Positions 39,898-48,473 of a stretch of DNA of 64,000 nt are shown piece after piece. Every line of letters starts with the position of its first letter. The stretch's first letter is position 1. Source of the stretch: a bacterium D16-50. GTDB taxonomy: Bacteria > Bacillota > Clostridia > Lachnospirales > Lachnospiraceae. The translations under genes and the position numbers were made by a program. The stretch lies in the NCBI GenBank assembly GCA_003612485.1, contig RAZA01000022.1, positions 1 through 64,000 on the forward strand, written 5' to 3'. The notes below the pieces were generated by a model. That model made no database searches, was not told the DNA's origin, and saw only the letters and a list, made by a program, of their open reading frames with translations.

Positions 39898-41022
39898 ATG
39901 AACGACACATCCACCGCCGCATACCGCCTGCTCTCCCTGACCGCCCTGTCCGGAGAGTGCAGCCCTGATATCCTGTCCCGACTAGGCATCGGCCCCAGCT
40001 ATGGGGAAAAACTGGTGACAAAGCTGAAGGATGAGGGCCTCCTCAAGACACATTACAAAGACCGGCTCCGGGGATACCGGCTGGCCTGCGGCGGCAAAAA
40101 GCTCCTGCTTGCCCAGAACCCGGAACGCTTCTCATTCTACCTGTCCGGCAACACCGAAACGAACCACCCCAGAAGCGGCTACCCCAGGCGGCTGCGCCTC
40201 CAGCAGGCATCCCACATATATGCCATGCTGCTGAATGCAGGCATCACCTTTTTCCGTGATGAAAAGCCCCTGATCTTCCGGGAGGAACCGCAGGCCGGGG
40301 AATCTGTCCGGATGCCCCTGCCCATCTTCTACCACTCAAGGGAGGTCAAGGAACTGGGCACGGAGGCCGTGAAGATCGGCAACTCCCGCATCATGGGAAT
40401 CCTTTTTGCGCCAGGCTGCATCTATGCCCTGTTCCATACAGGAACTGCACCGATCAAGTGGGAGTACCAGACTGAGCTGCGGGTAAAGACATTCCTTTCC
40501 CACCATGTCAGCAGGGGGATCCTCTCCAGAGGGAACATCGAGCCATGCTACCATCCGGACACGCCCATAAGGCTCCTCTTCATCGGCAGTGGTATGGAAA
40601 CGGCCCTGAAACTGATGGAGAGCACCGGCGGTTTCCAGAAAAGCTATTTCTGCCTGGATTCCAGTTTTGACTATTTCCATTATGTCCCGGATGATGCCGC
40701 AGGAGAGACAACGCTCCGGCTGCTCTGCTCCCCGGCCCTGCAGAAAGCGCTCCGGAGCCTGCTCCTGTCCGACCTGCAGCCTCCCTGCCCCGATTACGGG
40801 CTGGAACATGATGCCGTATCGGAGGGGATGCCGGTGCTCCTTGCCTTTGACTTCGACATGCTGCGGCTGTCCCGGTTCCGTACTGCCCTCTCCTTCCACG
40901 GGCTTGCCGGGAACCTGGTCTGCTTCGATTTCCAGAAACCGGTCCTGCAGCAATACTTTGGGGATGCAGCCGCCATTGAAACCATTGACCTGTATAAATT
41001 TGAAAGGAGGTTCCTGCACTGA
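39898..41022 (+). CDS. Winged-helix protein upstream of VirD4, unknown function
   Basis: 374 residues, AAAGGAG before the ATG. Residues 8-65 form a winged helix (ILSRLGIGPSYGEKLVTKLK, DEGLLKTHYKDRLRGYRLA). The remaining about 300 residues resemble replication-relaxation-type proteins in general layout, but I cannot assign the family. It may bind element DNA and work with the coupling protein whose gene overlaps its stop codon. Confidence 0.6.
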   Translation: MNDTSTAAYRLLSLTALSGECSPDILSRLGIGPSYGEKLVTKLKDEGLLKTHYKDRLRGYRLACGGKKLLLAQNPERFSFYLSGNTETNHPRSGYPRRLRLQQASHIYAMLLNAGITFFRDEKPLIFREEPQAGESVRMPLPIFYHSREVKELGTEAVKIGNSRIMGILFAPGCIYALFHTGTAPIKWEYQTELRVKTFLSHHVSRGILSRGNIEPCYHPDTPIRLLFIGSGMETALKLMESTGGFQKSYFCLDSSFDYFHYVPDDAAGETTLRLLCSPALQKALRSLLLSDLQPPCPDYGLEHDAVSEGMPVLLAFDFDMLRLSRFRTALSFHGLAGNLVCFDFQKPVLQQYFGDAAAIETIDLYKFERRFLH

Positions 41023-42989
41023 AACTGACAGAAAACAAAAAGAAACAGATGACGCTCTTCTTCGTCCTGCCCGTCCTGCTCATGGCGCTTGCCTATGCAG
41101 GCGGCTATGTATCCCAGTTCATCATCAACTACCGTGACTGGACTTCATCCGGGGGCACACCGGGGAACGGCACCTCGCCGGCATTCCCCGACGGCTCGCC
41201 TGGCGCCTGCCTGAAAGCGCTCACCGTATTCCCTTACAGCCTGTACGGGATCGCCCTGTGCATCGGCATCTCCGGGCTGCTGGTATTTATGGTGATGCGG
41301 ATGGGCTTTGGCAGGAAAGGCACCTATGACAGGGAACGGAACCTGACCTACTCAGACCAGGGGACTTACGGCACCTCCGGCTTCATGACGGACTCTGAGA
41401 TGCGTGAAGTGCTGGAGCTGGTCCCTGACATCACGGGAAACCGGGGCGTCATCTTAGGGAAGCTGTACGGGAAAGCGGTCTGCCTGCCGGAGAAGACGCG
41501 GATGAACCGCAACGTGGCGGTATTCGGGGCCAGCGGCAGCATGAAAAGCCGGGCTTATGCAAGGAACGTGGTGTTCCAGTGTGTGAAACGCGGGGAGAGC
41601 CTCATCATTACCGATCCGAAATCAGAACTTTACGCAGACCTGTGCCTCTATCTTGAAGAAAACGGCTACACCGTGCGGGTGTTCAACCTGATCAACCCTG
41701 AGAATTCCGACAGCTGGAACTGCCTCGCGGAGATCGAGGGGCAGGAGATCATGGCGCAGCTCTTTTCCGACGTCATCATCAAAAACACCGGCTCCCCGAA
41801 AGGCGACCATTTCTGGGACAATTCGGAGATGAACCTGCTGAAGGCCCTCGTGCTGTATGTGGACCAGGGATTCCCGCCGGAGGGGAAAAATATCGGGCAG
41901 GTCTACAAGCTGCTGACCATGAACTCCGAGAAGGAGCTGGACAGCCTCTTCGACCTGCTCCCGGTCACCCACCCGGCAAAGGCCCCCTACAACATCTTCA
42001 GGCAGGCGTCCGACACGGTGCGCAGCGGCGTCATCATCGGTCTTGGCACAAGGCTGCAGGTGTTCCAGAACAAACTGATCCGGCAGATCACCAGCTACGA
42101 TGAGATCAGCCTTACACAGCCGGGCTATGAGAAGTGCGCATATTTCTGCATCACTTCAGACCAGGATTCCACCTTTGACTTCCTCTCCTCCCTGTTCATG
42201 TCCTTCGTGTTCATCAAGCTGGTACGCTATGCGGACAAATACGGGGACGGCGGGAGGCTCCCTGTACCGGTACATATCCTGGCGGATGAGCTTGCAAACG
42301 GCGGATGCACCATTGCAGACCTGACAAAGAAGATCAGCACCATCCGCTCCAGGCAGCTCTCCATCAGCTGCATCTTCCAGAACCTGCCCCAGATGCAGAA
42401 CCGCTACCCGTTAAACCAGTGGCAGGAGATCATCGGGAACTGCGACACCCAGCTTTTCCTGGGCTGCGCCGATGAGCTGACGGCCGAGTTCATCTCGAAC
42501 CGCACCGGCGAGGTCAGCGTGGCTGTATCCAGCCAGGCAAAGCAGCTCAATACCTGGCGGGTGTCAGATTACACGCCGGAATACCGGGAGACACATTCCA
42601 TCGGGAAGCGCAAGCTGCTGACGCCGGATGAGGTGCTGCGGCTGCCGCTGGATGAGGCACTGATCATCCTCCGGGGCCAGAAGGTGCTGAAGGTGGGGAA
42701 ATATGACTACACCCTCCACCCGGAGAGCCGGAAATTAAAGGGAAGCCGGGCCAGCGACCATATCCCGGAGTGGCGCAGGCTCCCGGAATCACCGGAGCCG
42801 GACTTTTCACGGCTGATGAAGCCGGAACCGAAACAGAAGAAACCAAAGGCGCCCAGAAAGAACCCTGCCCCTGCAGGCACTGCGCCCACCGGCCCTCCCC
42901 CTGAATGGGCGGATGAACGGCAGGCATTCTTCCCTGCGGACGGGGACTGCGGGATCGTCATGACGGACAAGAAATCCATCATGTCCTGA
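41019..42989 (+). CDS. VirD4/TraG-type coupling ATPase (T4CP)
   Basis: 656 residues if translation begins at CTG 41019, which overlaps the previous stop as CTGA and has AAAGGAGG 8 nt upstream; ATG 41049 has no ribosome site. Two N-terminal membrane helices (about 12-35 and 70-95), Walker A VAVFGASGSMKSRAYARN (about 168-186) and Walker B VHILADELANGG (about 417-428). The coupling protein feeds the relaxosome to the channel. The tail is proline- and lysine-rich. Confidence 0.9.
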   Translation: MKLTENKKKQMTLFFVLPVLLMALAYAGGYVSQFIINYRDWTSSGGTPGNGTSPAFPDGSPGACLKALTVFPYSLYGIALCIGISGLLVFMVMRMGFGRKGTYDRERNLTYSDQGTYGTSGFMTDSEMREVLELVPDITGNRGVILGKLYGKAVCLPEKTRMNRNVAVFGASGSMKSRAYARNVVFQCVKRGESLIITDPKSELYADLCLYLEENGYTVRVFNLINPENSDSWNCLAEIEGQEIMAQLFSDVIIKNTGSPKGDHFWDNSEMNLLKALVLYVDQGFPPEGKNIGQVYKLLTMNSEKELDSLFDLLPVTHPAKAPYNIFRQASDTVRSGVIIGLGTRLQVFQNKLIRQITSYDEISLTQPGYEKCAYFCITSDQDSTFDFLSSLFMSFVFIKLVRYADKYGDGGRLPVPVHILADELANGGCTIADLTKKISTIRSRQLSISCIFQNLPQMQNRYPLNQWQEIIGNCDTQLFLGCADELTAEFISNRTGEVSVAVSSQAKQLNTWRVSDYTPEYRETHSIGKRKLLTPDEVLRLPLDEALIILRGQKVLKVGKYDYTLHPESRKLKGSRASDHIPEWRRLPESPEPDFSRLMKPEPKQKKPKAPRKNPAPAGTAPTGPPPEWADERQAFFPADGDCGIVMTDKKSIMS

Positions 42990-43061
42990 GCTGCCCGGCA
43001 AAACAGCCTGCCTGTGGAAACCTGCAGGCAGACCAGACAATCATGAAAAGGAGACAAAACT

Positions 43062-44531
43062 ATGCCCAGAAAAGCAAAAACGGAAGAAACTGTTGTAACT
43101 GAAGAAAGCGCCATCCTGGAGAATGCACCTGCGGAAACAGGAACCCTTATGGAAGGGGATCCCCCTGCGGAGGGCGAAATCCTTATGGACGGTGGAATGC
43201 CTGCAGACGGGGATTCCACTATGAATGGAGAACTGCCTGACTCCCAGGAAGCAGCCATGAATGAGGAACTTCCCGGTTCTGGTGAGACCGCTGCGGAAGA
43301 TGGCGTACCTGCTTCTGACAGTGCCATTACAGATGGGGATGTGCCGGAAGAAACATCCCTTTCCGGGGAAAACATGGAGGCGGAAGCAGAGACCGGCAAT
43401 GACAGCGGGATGGCACTGCTGCAGGAAGATACGGGGGAGGCCCCCGTCGAAGGTGATGGAGCGGCGGCTAATGCAAACAATCCTGCTCCGGAACTTTCCT
43501 CTGGGACCGGAGCGGAAGCCGGAAGCGGCACAGGGAAAAATAGCCCTGAAGTTTCAGCCCCTCCCAGAAGGCGGAAAGCAAAAGCCGCCCCTGCTCCAAA
43601 ACCGGAACCGCCTGTACGGAAGACCGCCCCTTCCACCATCCTTACCCTGAATGCCGATTCGGAAGTGGAGACACCTGAGAGCAGGGAGGATACCATCTGG
43701 CATGAGCTGCAGAACGCCTACCGCACCCGGAAGATCCTGACAGGCACCCTGGGCGGCATTGAGAAGATGGACGGAGGCGGCACCATCGCAGTCGTCTATT
43801 ACAAGGACATGCGTGTCGTGATCCCCCTTTCGGAGATGATGATCAACCTCGTGGAGGATGAAGCCCATGATTACGGGGAACTGGTGCAGCGCCAGAACAA
43901 GATCCTCGGCAACATGCTGGGATGTGAAATCGACTTTATCATCAAAGGGCTTGAAAACGCCAGCCGCAGCGTGGTGGCCAGCAGGAAAGATGCCATGTAC
44001 AAGAAGCGCCAGATTTTCTACATGCCGGATGCGGCCGGAAATTCCCGCGTATGCGAAGACCGCATTGTGCAGGCGAGGGTCATTGCCGTGGCAGAAAAGG
44101 TTGTCCGCGTGGAGATCTTCGGCACGGAATGTTCCATCCTTGCCCGCGACTTATCCTGGGACTGGCTGGGAGATGCCACGGAACGCTTCCATGTAGGCGA
44201 GCAGATTCTTGTCCGCATCTTAAGCGTGAAGATCCGCTCCCTGGAGGACATTTCCGTGAAAGCCGACGTCAAGAGCGTGAACGGCAACACCAGCAAGGAG
44301 AATTTAAGCAAGTGCAAGATTCAGGGCAAATACGCCGGAACGGTCACGGACATCCACAAAGGCACTGTCTTCGTCCGCCTTCACATCGGCGTCAACGCAG
44401 TCGCCCACAGCTGCTATGACAACCGGATGCCCGGCAAGAAGGATGATGTCAGTTTCGTGGTGACGCGGATTGATGCAGACCGGAACGTGGCAGTGGGGCT
44501 GATTTCAAGGATTATTAAGCAGAATATTTAA
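43062..44531 (+). CDS. S1-domain RNA-binding-like protein with acidic N-terminal half
   Basis: 489 residues. About 1-165 is acidic, low-complexity with loosely repeated segments (MNGELPDSQEAAMNEELPGS). The C-terminal part has S1-like barrels: RTRKILTGTLGGIEKMDGGG near 228 and KCKIQGKYAGTVTDIHKGTV near 420, the last closest to canonical S1. Proteins of this kind occur in Firmicute ICEs but their job is not known. AAAAGGAG precedes the ATG; a terminator-type stem follows the stop. Confidence 0.8.
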   Translation: MPRKAKTEETVVTEESAILENAPAETGTLMEGDPPAEGEILMDGGMPADGDSTMNGELPDSQEAAMNEELPGSGETAAEDGVPASDSAITDGDVPEETSLSGENMEAEAETGNDSGMALLQEDTGEAPVEGDGAAANANNPAPELSSGTGAEAGSGTGKNSPEVSAPPRRRKAKAAPAPKPEPPVRKTAPSTILTLNADSEVETPESREDTIWHELQNAYRTRKILTGTLGGIEKMDGGGTIAVVYYKDMRVVIPLSEMMINLVEDEAHDYGELVQRQNKILGNMLGCEIDFIIKGLENASRSVVASRKDAMYKKRQIFYMPDAAGNSRVCEDRIVQARVIAVAEKVVRVEIFGTECSILARDLSWDWLGDATERFHVGEQILVRILSVKIRSLEDISVKADVKSVNGNTSKENLSKCKIQGKYAGTVTDIHKGTVFVRLHIGVNAVAHSCYDNRMPGKKDDVSFVVTRIDADRNVAVGLISRIIKQNI

Positions 44532-44536
44532 AGATC

Positions 44537-44582
44537 AAAGGGTTCTTAACCAGCATATTTTCTCGCTCTTTAGGAACCCTTT
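44537..44582. terminator. Terminator-like stem between the S1 gene and the convergent cargo
   Basis: AAAGGGTTC (44537-44545) and GAACCCTTT (44574-44582), a 9-bp perfect stem with a 28-nt loop. T-runs are short on both sides. It lies between convergent genes. Confidence 0.55.
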
Positions 44583-44622
44583 CTCAATCCATATATGGCA
44601 ATATACACTAACTTTTTAATGT

Positions 44623-45090
44623 TCAGTCAGGAAAAAACATTTTATGCCAATCAATATACTTACTGACATTATCCCAAGAAGTCCAGTCAATATACCTGCC
44701 TTTTAATTGTTTCTCACAAGCAGCCCTTAAATCAGAATTAAAACATTGCAAAATCTCTTGTGAGGACATATATCTTTTTACCGTAGTTCTTGTAAAAGTG
44801 CTTGGCACATATCTAATATCTGGCACACCTTCTAATCGTTTTCTTTGTCGAACATCTATTGATCTTTGTGTTATTAAATCAGTTCCACTTTTATATATAT
44901 GGATGTACCCAATTACACTATTCATCCACCTTGTATTTCTTCCAAGTTTATCCTTAATCAACTCTCTATGGGTTTCAACAAATACTTCCGAAGCTGTTAG
45001 GCAATACGAATCAATCACTTTATCCCAATATTCTTTAAATTCTTCTTTTGAACGGTTATAAATGATAATATCAAAAATCTTTTCATTCAT
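44623..45090 (-). CDS. Unknown protein, third gene of AT-rich cargo trio
   Basis: 155 residues, soluble, rich in aromatic and charged residues (NRSKEEFKEYWDKVIDSYCL). I do not recognise the family. It lies 15 bp after the HEPN-like gene on the same strand and shares the low GC content of that gene, which is far below the surrounding ICE. The shared strand and spacing suggest a common transcript. Confidence 0.65.
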   Translation of the reverse strand: MNEKIFDIIIYNRSKEEFKEYWDKVIDSYCLTASEVFVETHRELIKDKLGRNTRWMNSVIGYIHIYKSGTDLITQRSIDVRQRKRLEGVPDIRYVPSTFTRTTVKRYMSSQEILQCFNSDLRAACEKQLKGRYIDWTSWDNVSKYIDWHKMFFPD

Positions 45091-45105
45091 AAAATTATTC
45101 CACTC

Positions 45106-46287
45106 TTAATTTTTTATATCAGAAAATGCCTCCTGATATTTCGCTACATACTTCACTTTATCCATAAAAAAGGACATTATAACCAAATAACACACTCTAT
45201 CCATAGACATAGCTCTAGTCACTGTAGCCTTATCTGACAGACAAGGTTTCAATTCTTCATAATATTCAGGAAAATCATACATCTCAACGTAGCTGTCAAA
45301 ATTTTCAAGTTCTGTTATAATTTTATTAACGGAATACCCTAAACCTTCAAAATCCGTTTTAGAAGTATAATCATAATGAGGAAATAAAACCAAATCTAAT
45401 AATTTCTCATCGTGACTCTGCTGACACAGAAAGTCATAATAGTCATCTAACGCCAAATCCAACGCTTTCCTATATTGTATAAAAAGTTTTCTATTTCTAC
45501 CAGAGAACTTCATGTTTAATATTCTTTCGCATCTATCCAGCATACTTATGTCAAATGACCTTCCAGCCTTATCATTTATATCCCCATATTTGACCGTAAG
45601 TTCTTTTAGAAATCTACATTTTTCCTTTGTAGTGGCATTATAATTATAAAATTCATTTTTTAGTCGATTTTTAATATGTCCTTTTTGCTTATTTTTCATT
45701 TTGCAAATAGTCTCTATAAGAAAATCCAATGTCCCATAACATTTTACAATAAATTTTTCTATATCTTCAATAGCAATATTATATGTATGTAAATCGTTAT
45801 GGATTTCAGCATTGTAATACACTATTTTAATAGACTTCTTTTCTTCTCTTTTATCCCATACAACTCTAGGACAGAAAGCCCTTTGTCCATTGGTAAACTC
45901 TTTTTGTCTATTATCATCTAACTGCAAAGCGTGCGGAAGTACAATAGCCCGAATAAATCGAAAAAAATCCTTATCTGTTTTATTTGCAAGTCCATGATAA
46001 CCCCAAAAAATATTCTGCTCATACGTTATCCCAATAGAAAAGGATTTCGCTATTTCATCTATGCAAGCTACCAATAGATCCGCATAATTTATCCATAATA
46101 CAAAATTTACCGCATTTTCATTCCAACGTCCATTCAACTTAATACCATTCAAAATTTTTACCGTATCCTTTAATCTATCTAATGCGACTGTTAATTTGTA
46201 ATACTTTACTGCATCATCAGAAAAAAGGTACTGATCTTTAGCAATAACATAATATAATTTTTCAGCTTTTTTAATGTCTAACAACAT
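45106..46287 (-). CDS. HEPN-like cargo protein, candidate toxin/effector
   Basis: 393 residues, mostly helical. FFRFIRAIVLPHALQLDD contains R113-x5-H119, in the R-x4-6-H range of HEPN ribonucleases and in a setting like other hypothetical abortive-infection type proteins; CPRVVWD follows. The start overlaps the 92-residue antitoxin-like gene by 17 bp. AGAGAGGG precedes the ATG. Codon use is AT-rich, unlike the neighbours, so it is probably recently acquired. The toxin role is inference. Confidence 0.65.
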   Translation of the reverse strand: MLLDIKKAEKLYYVIAKDQYLFSDDAVKYYKLTVALDRLKDTVKILNGIKLNGRWNENAVNFVLWINYADLLVACIDEIAKSFSIGITYEQNIFWGYHGLANKTDKDFFRFIRAIVLPHALQLDDNRQKEFTNGQRAFCPRVVWDKREEKKSIKIVYYNAEIHNDLHTYNIAIEDIEKFIVKCYGTLDFLIETICKMKNKQKGHIKNRLKNEFYNYNATTKEKCRFLKELTVKYGDINDKAGRSFDISMLDRCERILNMKFSGRNRKLFIQYRKALDLALDDYYDFLCQQSHDEKLLDLVLFPHYDYTSKTDFEGLGYSVNKIITELENFDSYVEMYDFPEYYEELKPCLSDKATVTRAMSMDRVCYLVIMSFFMDKVKYVAKYQEAFSDIKN

Positions 46288-46549
46288 TTATTACCCTCTC
46301 TTCTACTTCATCCGCAGACATCCAACCCTTCTCTTTTGCAGACTGCTCTCCTTCTTCCAATGCAGTCAAAATTTTTTCTGATGCTTCCGTAACTACAGCT
46401 TTTTTAGTATCCGCAAGCATTTCCTTTATCGCTGGACGTATCTGGCTCACTTCTTTCCGAAAATGCTCCTGTAATTCATTGCCGCTGTATCCCTGCGTAA
46501 TCAGCTCTATCATAATTTGTTCGGCAAATTCAACTTCTATACTTACCAT
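46271..46549 (-). CDS. Antitoxin-like small protein preceding the HEPN-like gene
   Basis: 92 residues, acidic and helical. The ending EKGWMSADEVEERVINVVRH resembles RelB/ParD-type antitoxin tails. No strong N-terminal ribbon-helix-helix is visible. Gene order small-then-large with a 17-bp overlap is typical of toxin-antitoxin pairs. AGGAGG lies 12 nt upstream and overlaps the terminator of the relE-type gene. Function inferred from context. Confidence 0.6.
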   Translation of the reverse strand: MVSIEVEFAEQIMIELITQGYSGNELQEHFRKEVSQIRPAIKEMLADTKKAVVTEASEKILTALEEGEQSAKEKGWMSADEVEERVINVVRH

Positions 46550-46567
46550 TCTTTTATTTATCCTCCT

Positions 46568-46610
46568 AAAAGTAAAGCCTTCAAGCTATTTTGCTCAAAG
46601 GCTTCACTTT
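46568..46610 (-). terminator. Terminator after the RelE/ParE-type toxin gene
   Basis: AAAGTGAAGCCTT / AAGGCTTTACTTTT on the minus strand, about 12 pairs with one mismatch, with a short U-run, directly after the toxin stop at 46613. Confidence 0.6.
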
Positions 46611-46612
46611 CA

Positions 46613-46945
46613 TCATACTCTGAAAATCCTTAAAATCTTTTCCTTGCTGTCTACCAGCATATGGAAAACTCTCAATATGTACACAGTCTGCTCCCTTTCA
46701 TCAATCAGGAAATAGATTTTATAATTTTTATGATACGATTTCCTGATGCCATATCCTGCCAGTTCTTCATCTTCATCCAGCTCATGGCTTTGAGGAAACA
46801 GGCTGAGACTGTTAATTGCCTTCCGGAAGCCTCTCACCATATTGACCGCAGTTTCCGGAGACTTCAGCTCAAAGGCGATGTAGTCCGTCTGGTCTGCAAT
46901 GTCCTCCTCAGCCAGCGGCAAGGTGACCACCTTATATTCTTTCAT
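46613..46945 (-). CDS. RelE/ParE-family toxin
   Basis: 110 residues from ATG 46945 (MKEYKVVTLPLAEEDIADQT). The longer frame from 47008 would overlap the antitoxin gene. The fold pattern LAEEDIADQTDYIAF...GFRKAINSLSLFPQSHEL...GYGIRKSYHKNYKIYFLIDE...TVYILRVFHMLVD is that of RelE/ParE toxins. It is either an mRNA interferase or a gyrase inhibitor; the sequence does not decide. It overlaps its antitoxin gene by 14 bp. Confidence 0.85.
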   Translation of the reverse strand: MKEYKVVTLPLAEEDIADQTDYIAFELKSPETAVNMVRGFRKAINSLSLFPQSHELDEDEELAGYGIRKSYHKNYKIYFLIDEREQTVYILRVFHMLVDSKEKILRIFRV

Positions 46946-47102
46946 TGGTATACCTTTTCTCCAGTTCATCAAAGAATTCGTTGCAGTCCCGGCCTTTGCC
47001 TGCAGCAATGTCCCGGTAGCTTTCCATTACCATTTCCCGTATCTGTTTCTGATTTTCATCTATTTCTCTCCGGTAATCCAAAACCTGCTGTGCTGGACTC
47101 AT
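46932..47102 (-). CDS. Cognate antitoxin of the RelE/ParE-type toxin
   Basis: 56 residues, MSPAQQVLDYRREIDENQKQ...RDCNEFFDELEKRYTNERI. AGAGGTGA stands 5 nt before ATG 47102. It is short, helical and charged, lies directly upstream of the toxin, and overlaps it by 14 bp. A DNA-binding domain is not obvious, so it may be a trimmed antitoxin. Confidence 0.7.
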   Translation of the reverse strand: MSPAQQVLDYRREIDENQKQIREMVMESYRDIAAGKGRDCNEFFDELEKRYTNERI

Positions 47103-47134
47103 ACAACTCACCTCTTTCTTTCATATGTATCTTT

Positions 47135-47163
47135 AGTATACCCAAAAACATTTCTTAATACAA
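47135..47163 (-). promoter_or_regulatory. Predicted promoter of the RelBE-type pair
   Basis: On the minus strand TTGTAT (47163-47158), 17 nt and TATACT (47140-47135). Confidence 0.55.
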
Positions 47164-47240
47164 GGAACAAATTTGTTAAATTTTTTTGCCGCTGGTTCCC
47201 TGATCCTAAGAAAAACACCATTTCCGCCCTATCCGCACCA

Positions 47241-47318
47241 CTGGCACAACATTGGCACTATACTTTCCCAAACTGGCACATCATTGCGATTTACAGCGCA
47301 AATCCCATATGCTAGAAT
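47241..47318 (+). promoter_or_regulatory. Composite promoter of the Tad pilus operon (copy 2 of the duplicated control region)
   Basis: CTGGCAC (47241), TTGGCAC (47252) and CTGGCAC (47273), then TGCGA, TTTACA (47290-47295), 17 nt and TAGAAT (47313-47318). Every interval equals that of copy 1 at 31670-31747, and the block from CTGGCAC 3 to the -35 (AAACTGGCACAxCAxTGCGATTTACAG) is nearly identical. The gap 47103-47448 holds this region, a leader hairpin and the RelBE-type promoter. Confidence 0.8.
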
Positions 47319-47383
47319 TGGTATCGTGATAATCCATACACAGACGGGCACGACGTTTCCCATATGCGGCCCGCCATATAAGA

Positions 47384-47424
47384 AACGCAGGCAGAAAGCC
47401 CCACCCCGGCTTCCCGCCTGCGTT
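47384..47424 (+). terminator. Leader hairpin before the Tad operon
   Basis: AACGCAGGC / GCCTGCGTT, 9-bp perfect outer stem with an inner AAGCC/GGCTT, then CTTTAT. It has the shape of an attenuator but a weak U-run. It stands 24 nt before TTG 47449. Confidence 0.5.
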
Positions 47425-47448
47425 CTTTATCATCCGGGAGGTGTCCTA

Positions 47449-47874
47449 TTGAAAAAGAAACTGAAACGGCTCCTGCTGTCCGAAAGAGGAGATTCCTCTT
47501 ATATCAGCAGCTTTGTCTACATTCTGGTGGCTGTGGTCCTGATCGCATTCATCATCAATGTATTCCACATCATTTCCACCAAACAGGAAATGGACCATAT
47601 GGCGGACCAGCTCGTGAAGCAGATCCAGCTCAACGGCGGCACCAGCGGCGAGACCGACTCCCTTTTCTCCTTCCTCTCCAGCGAGATAAGCGGTGTCGAG
47701 GGGCTCTCCTACCAGGTATCCGGCCCCGGCAACACAGGCCGCATCCAGATCGGCACACCCTTTTACGTTACCGTCACGGGGCGCTGCTACCTTGGCGGAT
47801 TCTGGAAATTCAACCTCGTTCCCATCAACGTCCGCGCCCAGGGGGCCGGCGTCAGCGAACATTACTGGAAATAA
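47449..47874 (+). CDS. TadE-like pseudopilin (DUF4320 type)
   Basis: 141 residues from TTG 47449 with GGGAGG upstream; the frame is open further 5' but that stretch is the promoter. A basic N-terminus, LSERGDSSYISSFVYILVAV as prepilin-like cleavage and hydrophobic helix (about 12-40), then a small outside domain, as in TadE/TadF minor pilins and DUF4320 proteins of ICEs. It is the first gene of the Tad locus. Confidence 0.8.
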   Translation: MKKKLKRLLLSERGDSSYISSFVYILVAVVLIAFIINVFHIISTKQEMDHMADQLVKQIQLNGGTSGETDSLFSFLSSEISGVEGLSYQVSGPGNTGRIQIGTPFYVTVTGRCYLGGFWKFNLVPINVRAQGAGVSEHYWK

Positions 47875-47885
47875 GGAGGCATGCC

Positions 47886-48368
47886 ATGTACAAGAAGACC
47901 ATCCGGAATGAACGCGGAGACTTGTCCTTTTTCACAATCTTTGTGATTCTGGCAATCATCATGCTGATGTCATTCCTGCTGCTGTTCGCTTCCGTCAAGA
48001 TCAACTGCATGAACATCCGCAATGCAGCCAAGATGGAACTGAACAATGTCAGCGCCCGCATCTATGCGGACACCTTCCATTCCCAGAGGGAGGCGAACCT
48101 TGACTCCTACATGTCTGACCTGCACCTGAGTTCCGCCTACCAGGAGGCTCTGCGGGCCGGCTTCATAAACGGGATGGAAGAAAGGATACGGCTTTCCAAT
48201 GAAGATTACAGGGTGGAGAACATCAGCCTGCAGTTCAACCAGTATTCCGACAAGATCGAATATGTGGTGACCTGTGATGCCATTTTTCAGATCCGCATGT
48301 TCGGGGAACTGTTCCCGCCCATTACGCAGCATATCACGCTGACCGGTTCCCATAACACAAAATACTGA
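47886..48368 (+). CDS. TadE/TadF-like pseudopilin
   Basis: 160 residues, AAGGAGG before the ATG. It has the same layout as the previous gene: RNERGDLSFFTIFVILAII then a hydrophobic helix (to about 36) and an outside domain. Its gap to the previous gene is 11 bp. Both lack the Glu at +5 of classical prepilins but share Gly-Asp at the proposed cleavage site. Confidence 0.75.
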   Translation: MYKKTIRNERGDLSFFTIFVILAIIMLMSFLLLFASVKINCMNIRNAAKMELNNVSARIYADTFHSQREANLDSYMSDLHLSSAYQEALRAGFINGMEERIRLSNEDYRVENISLQFNQYSDKIEYVVTCDAIFQIRMFGELFPPITQHITLTGSHNTKY

Positions 48369-48473
48369 TGGGGATGCTGTTGGCATTCCGCCTTCTGATG
48401 CGTATATAATGGAATCAAAGCAGATTCCATTCCAAGTTCTATAATGCAGACACGATGAAAGGAGTCCTATATC

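Noticed and set aside
47173..47448. Longer N-terminus for the first Tad gene
   Set aside because: That region is the conserved CTGGCAC promoter and leader; TTG 47449 has GGGAGG and a good pilin-type N-terminus.
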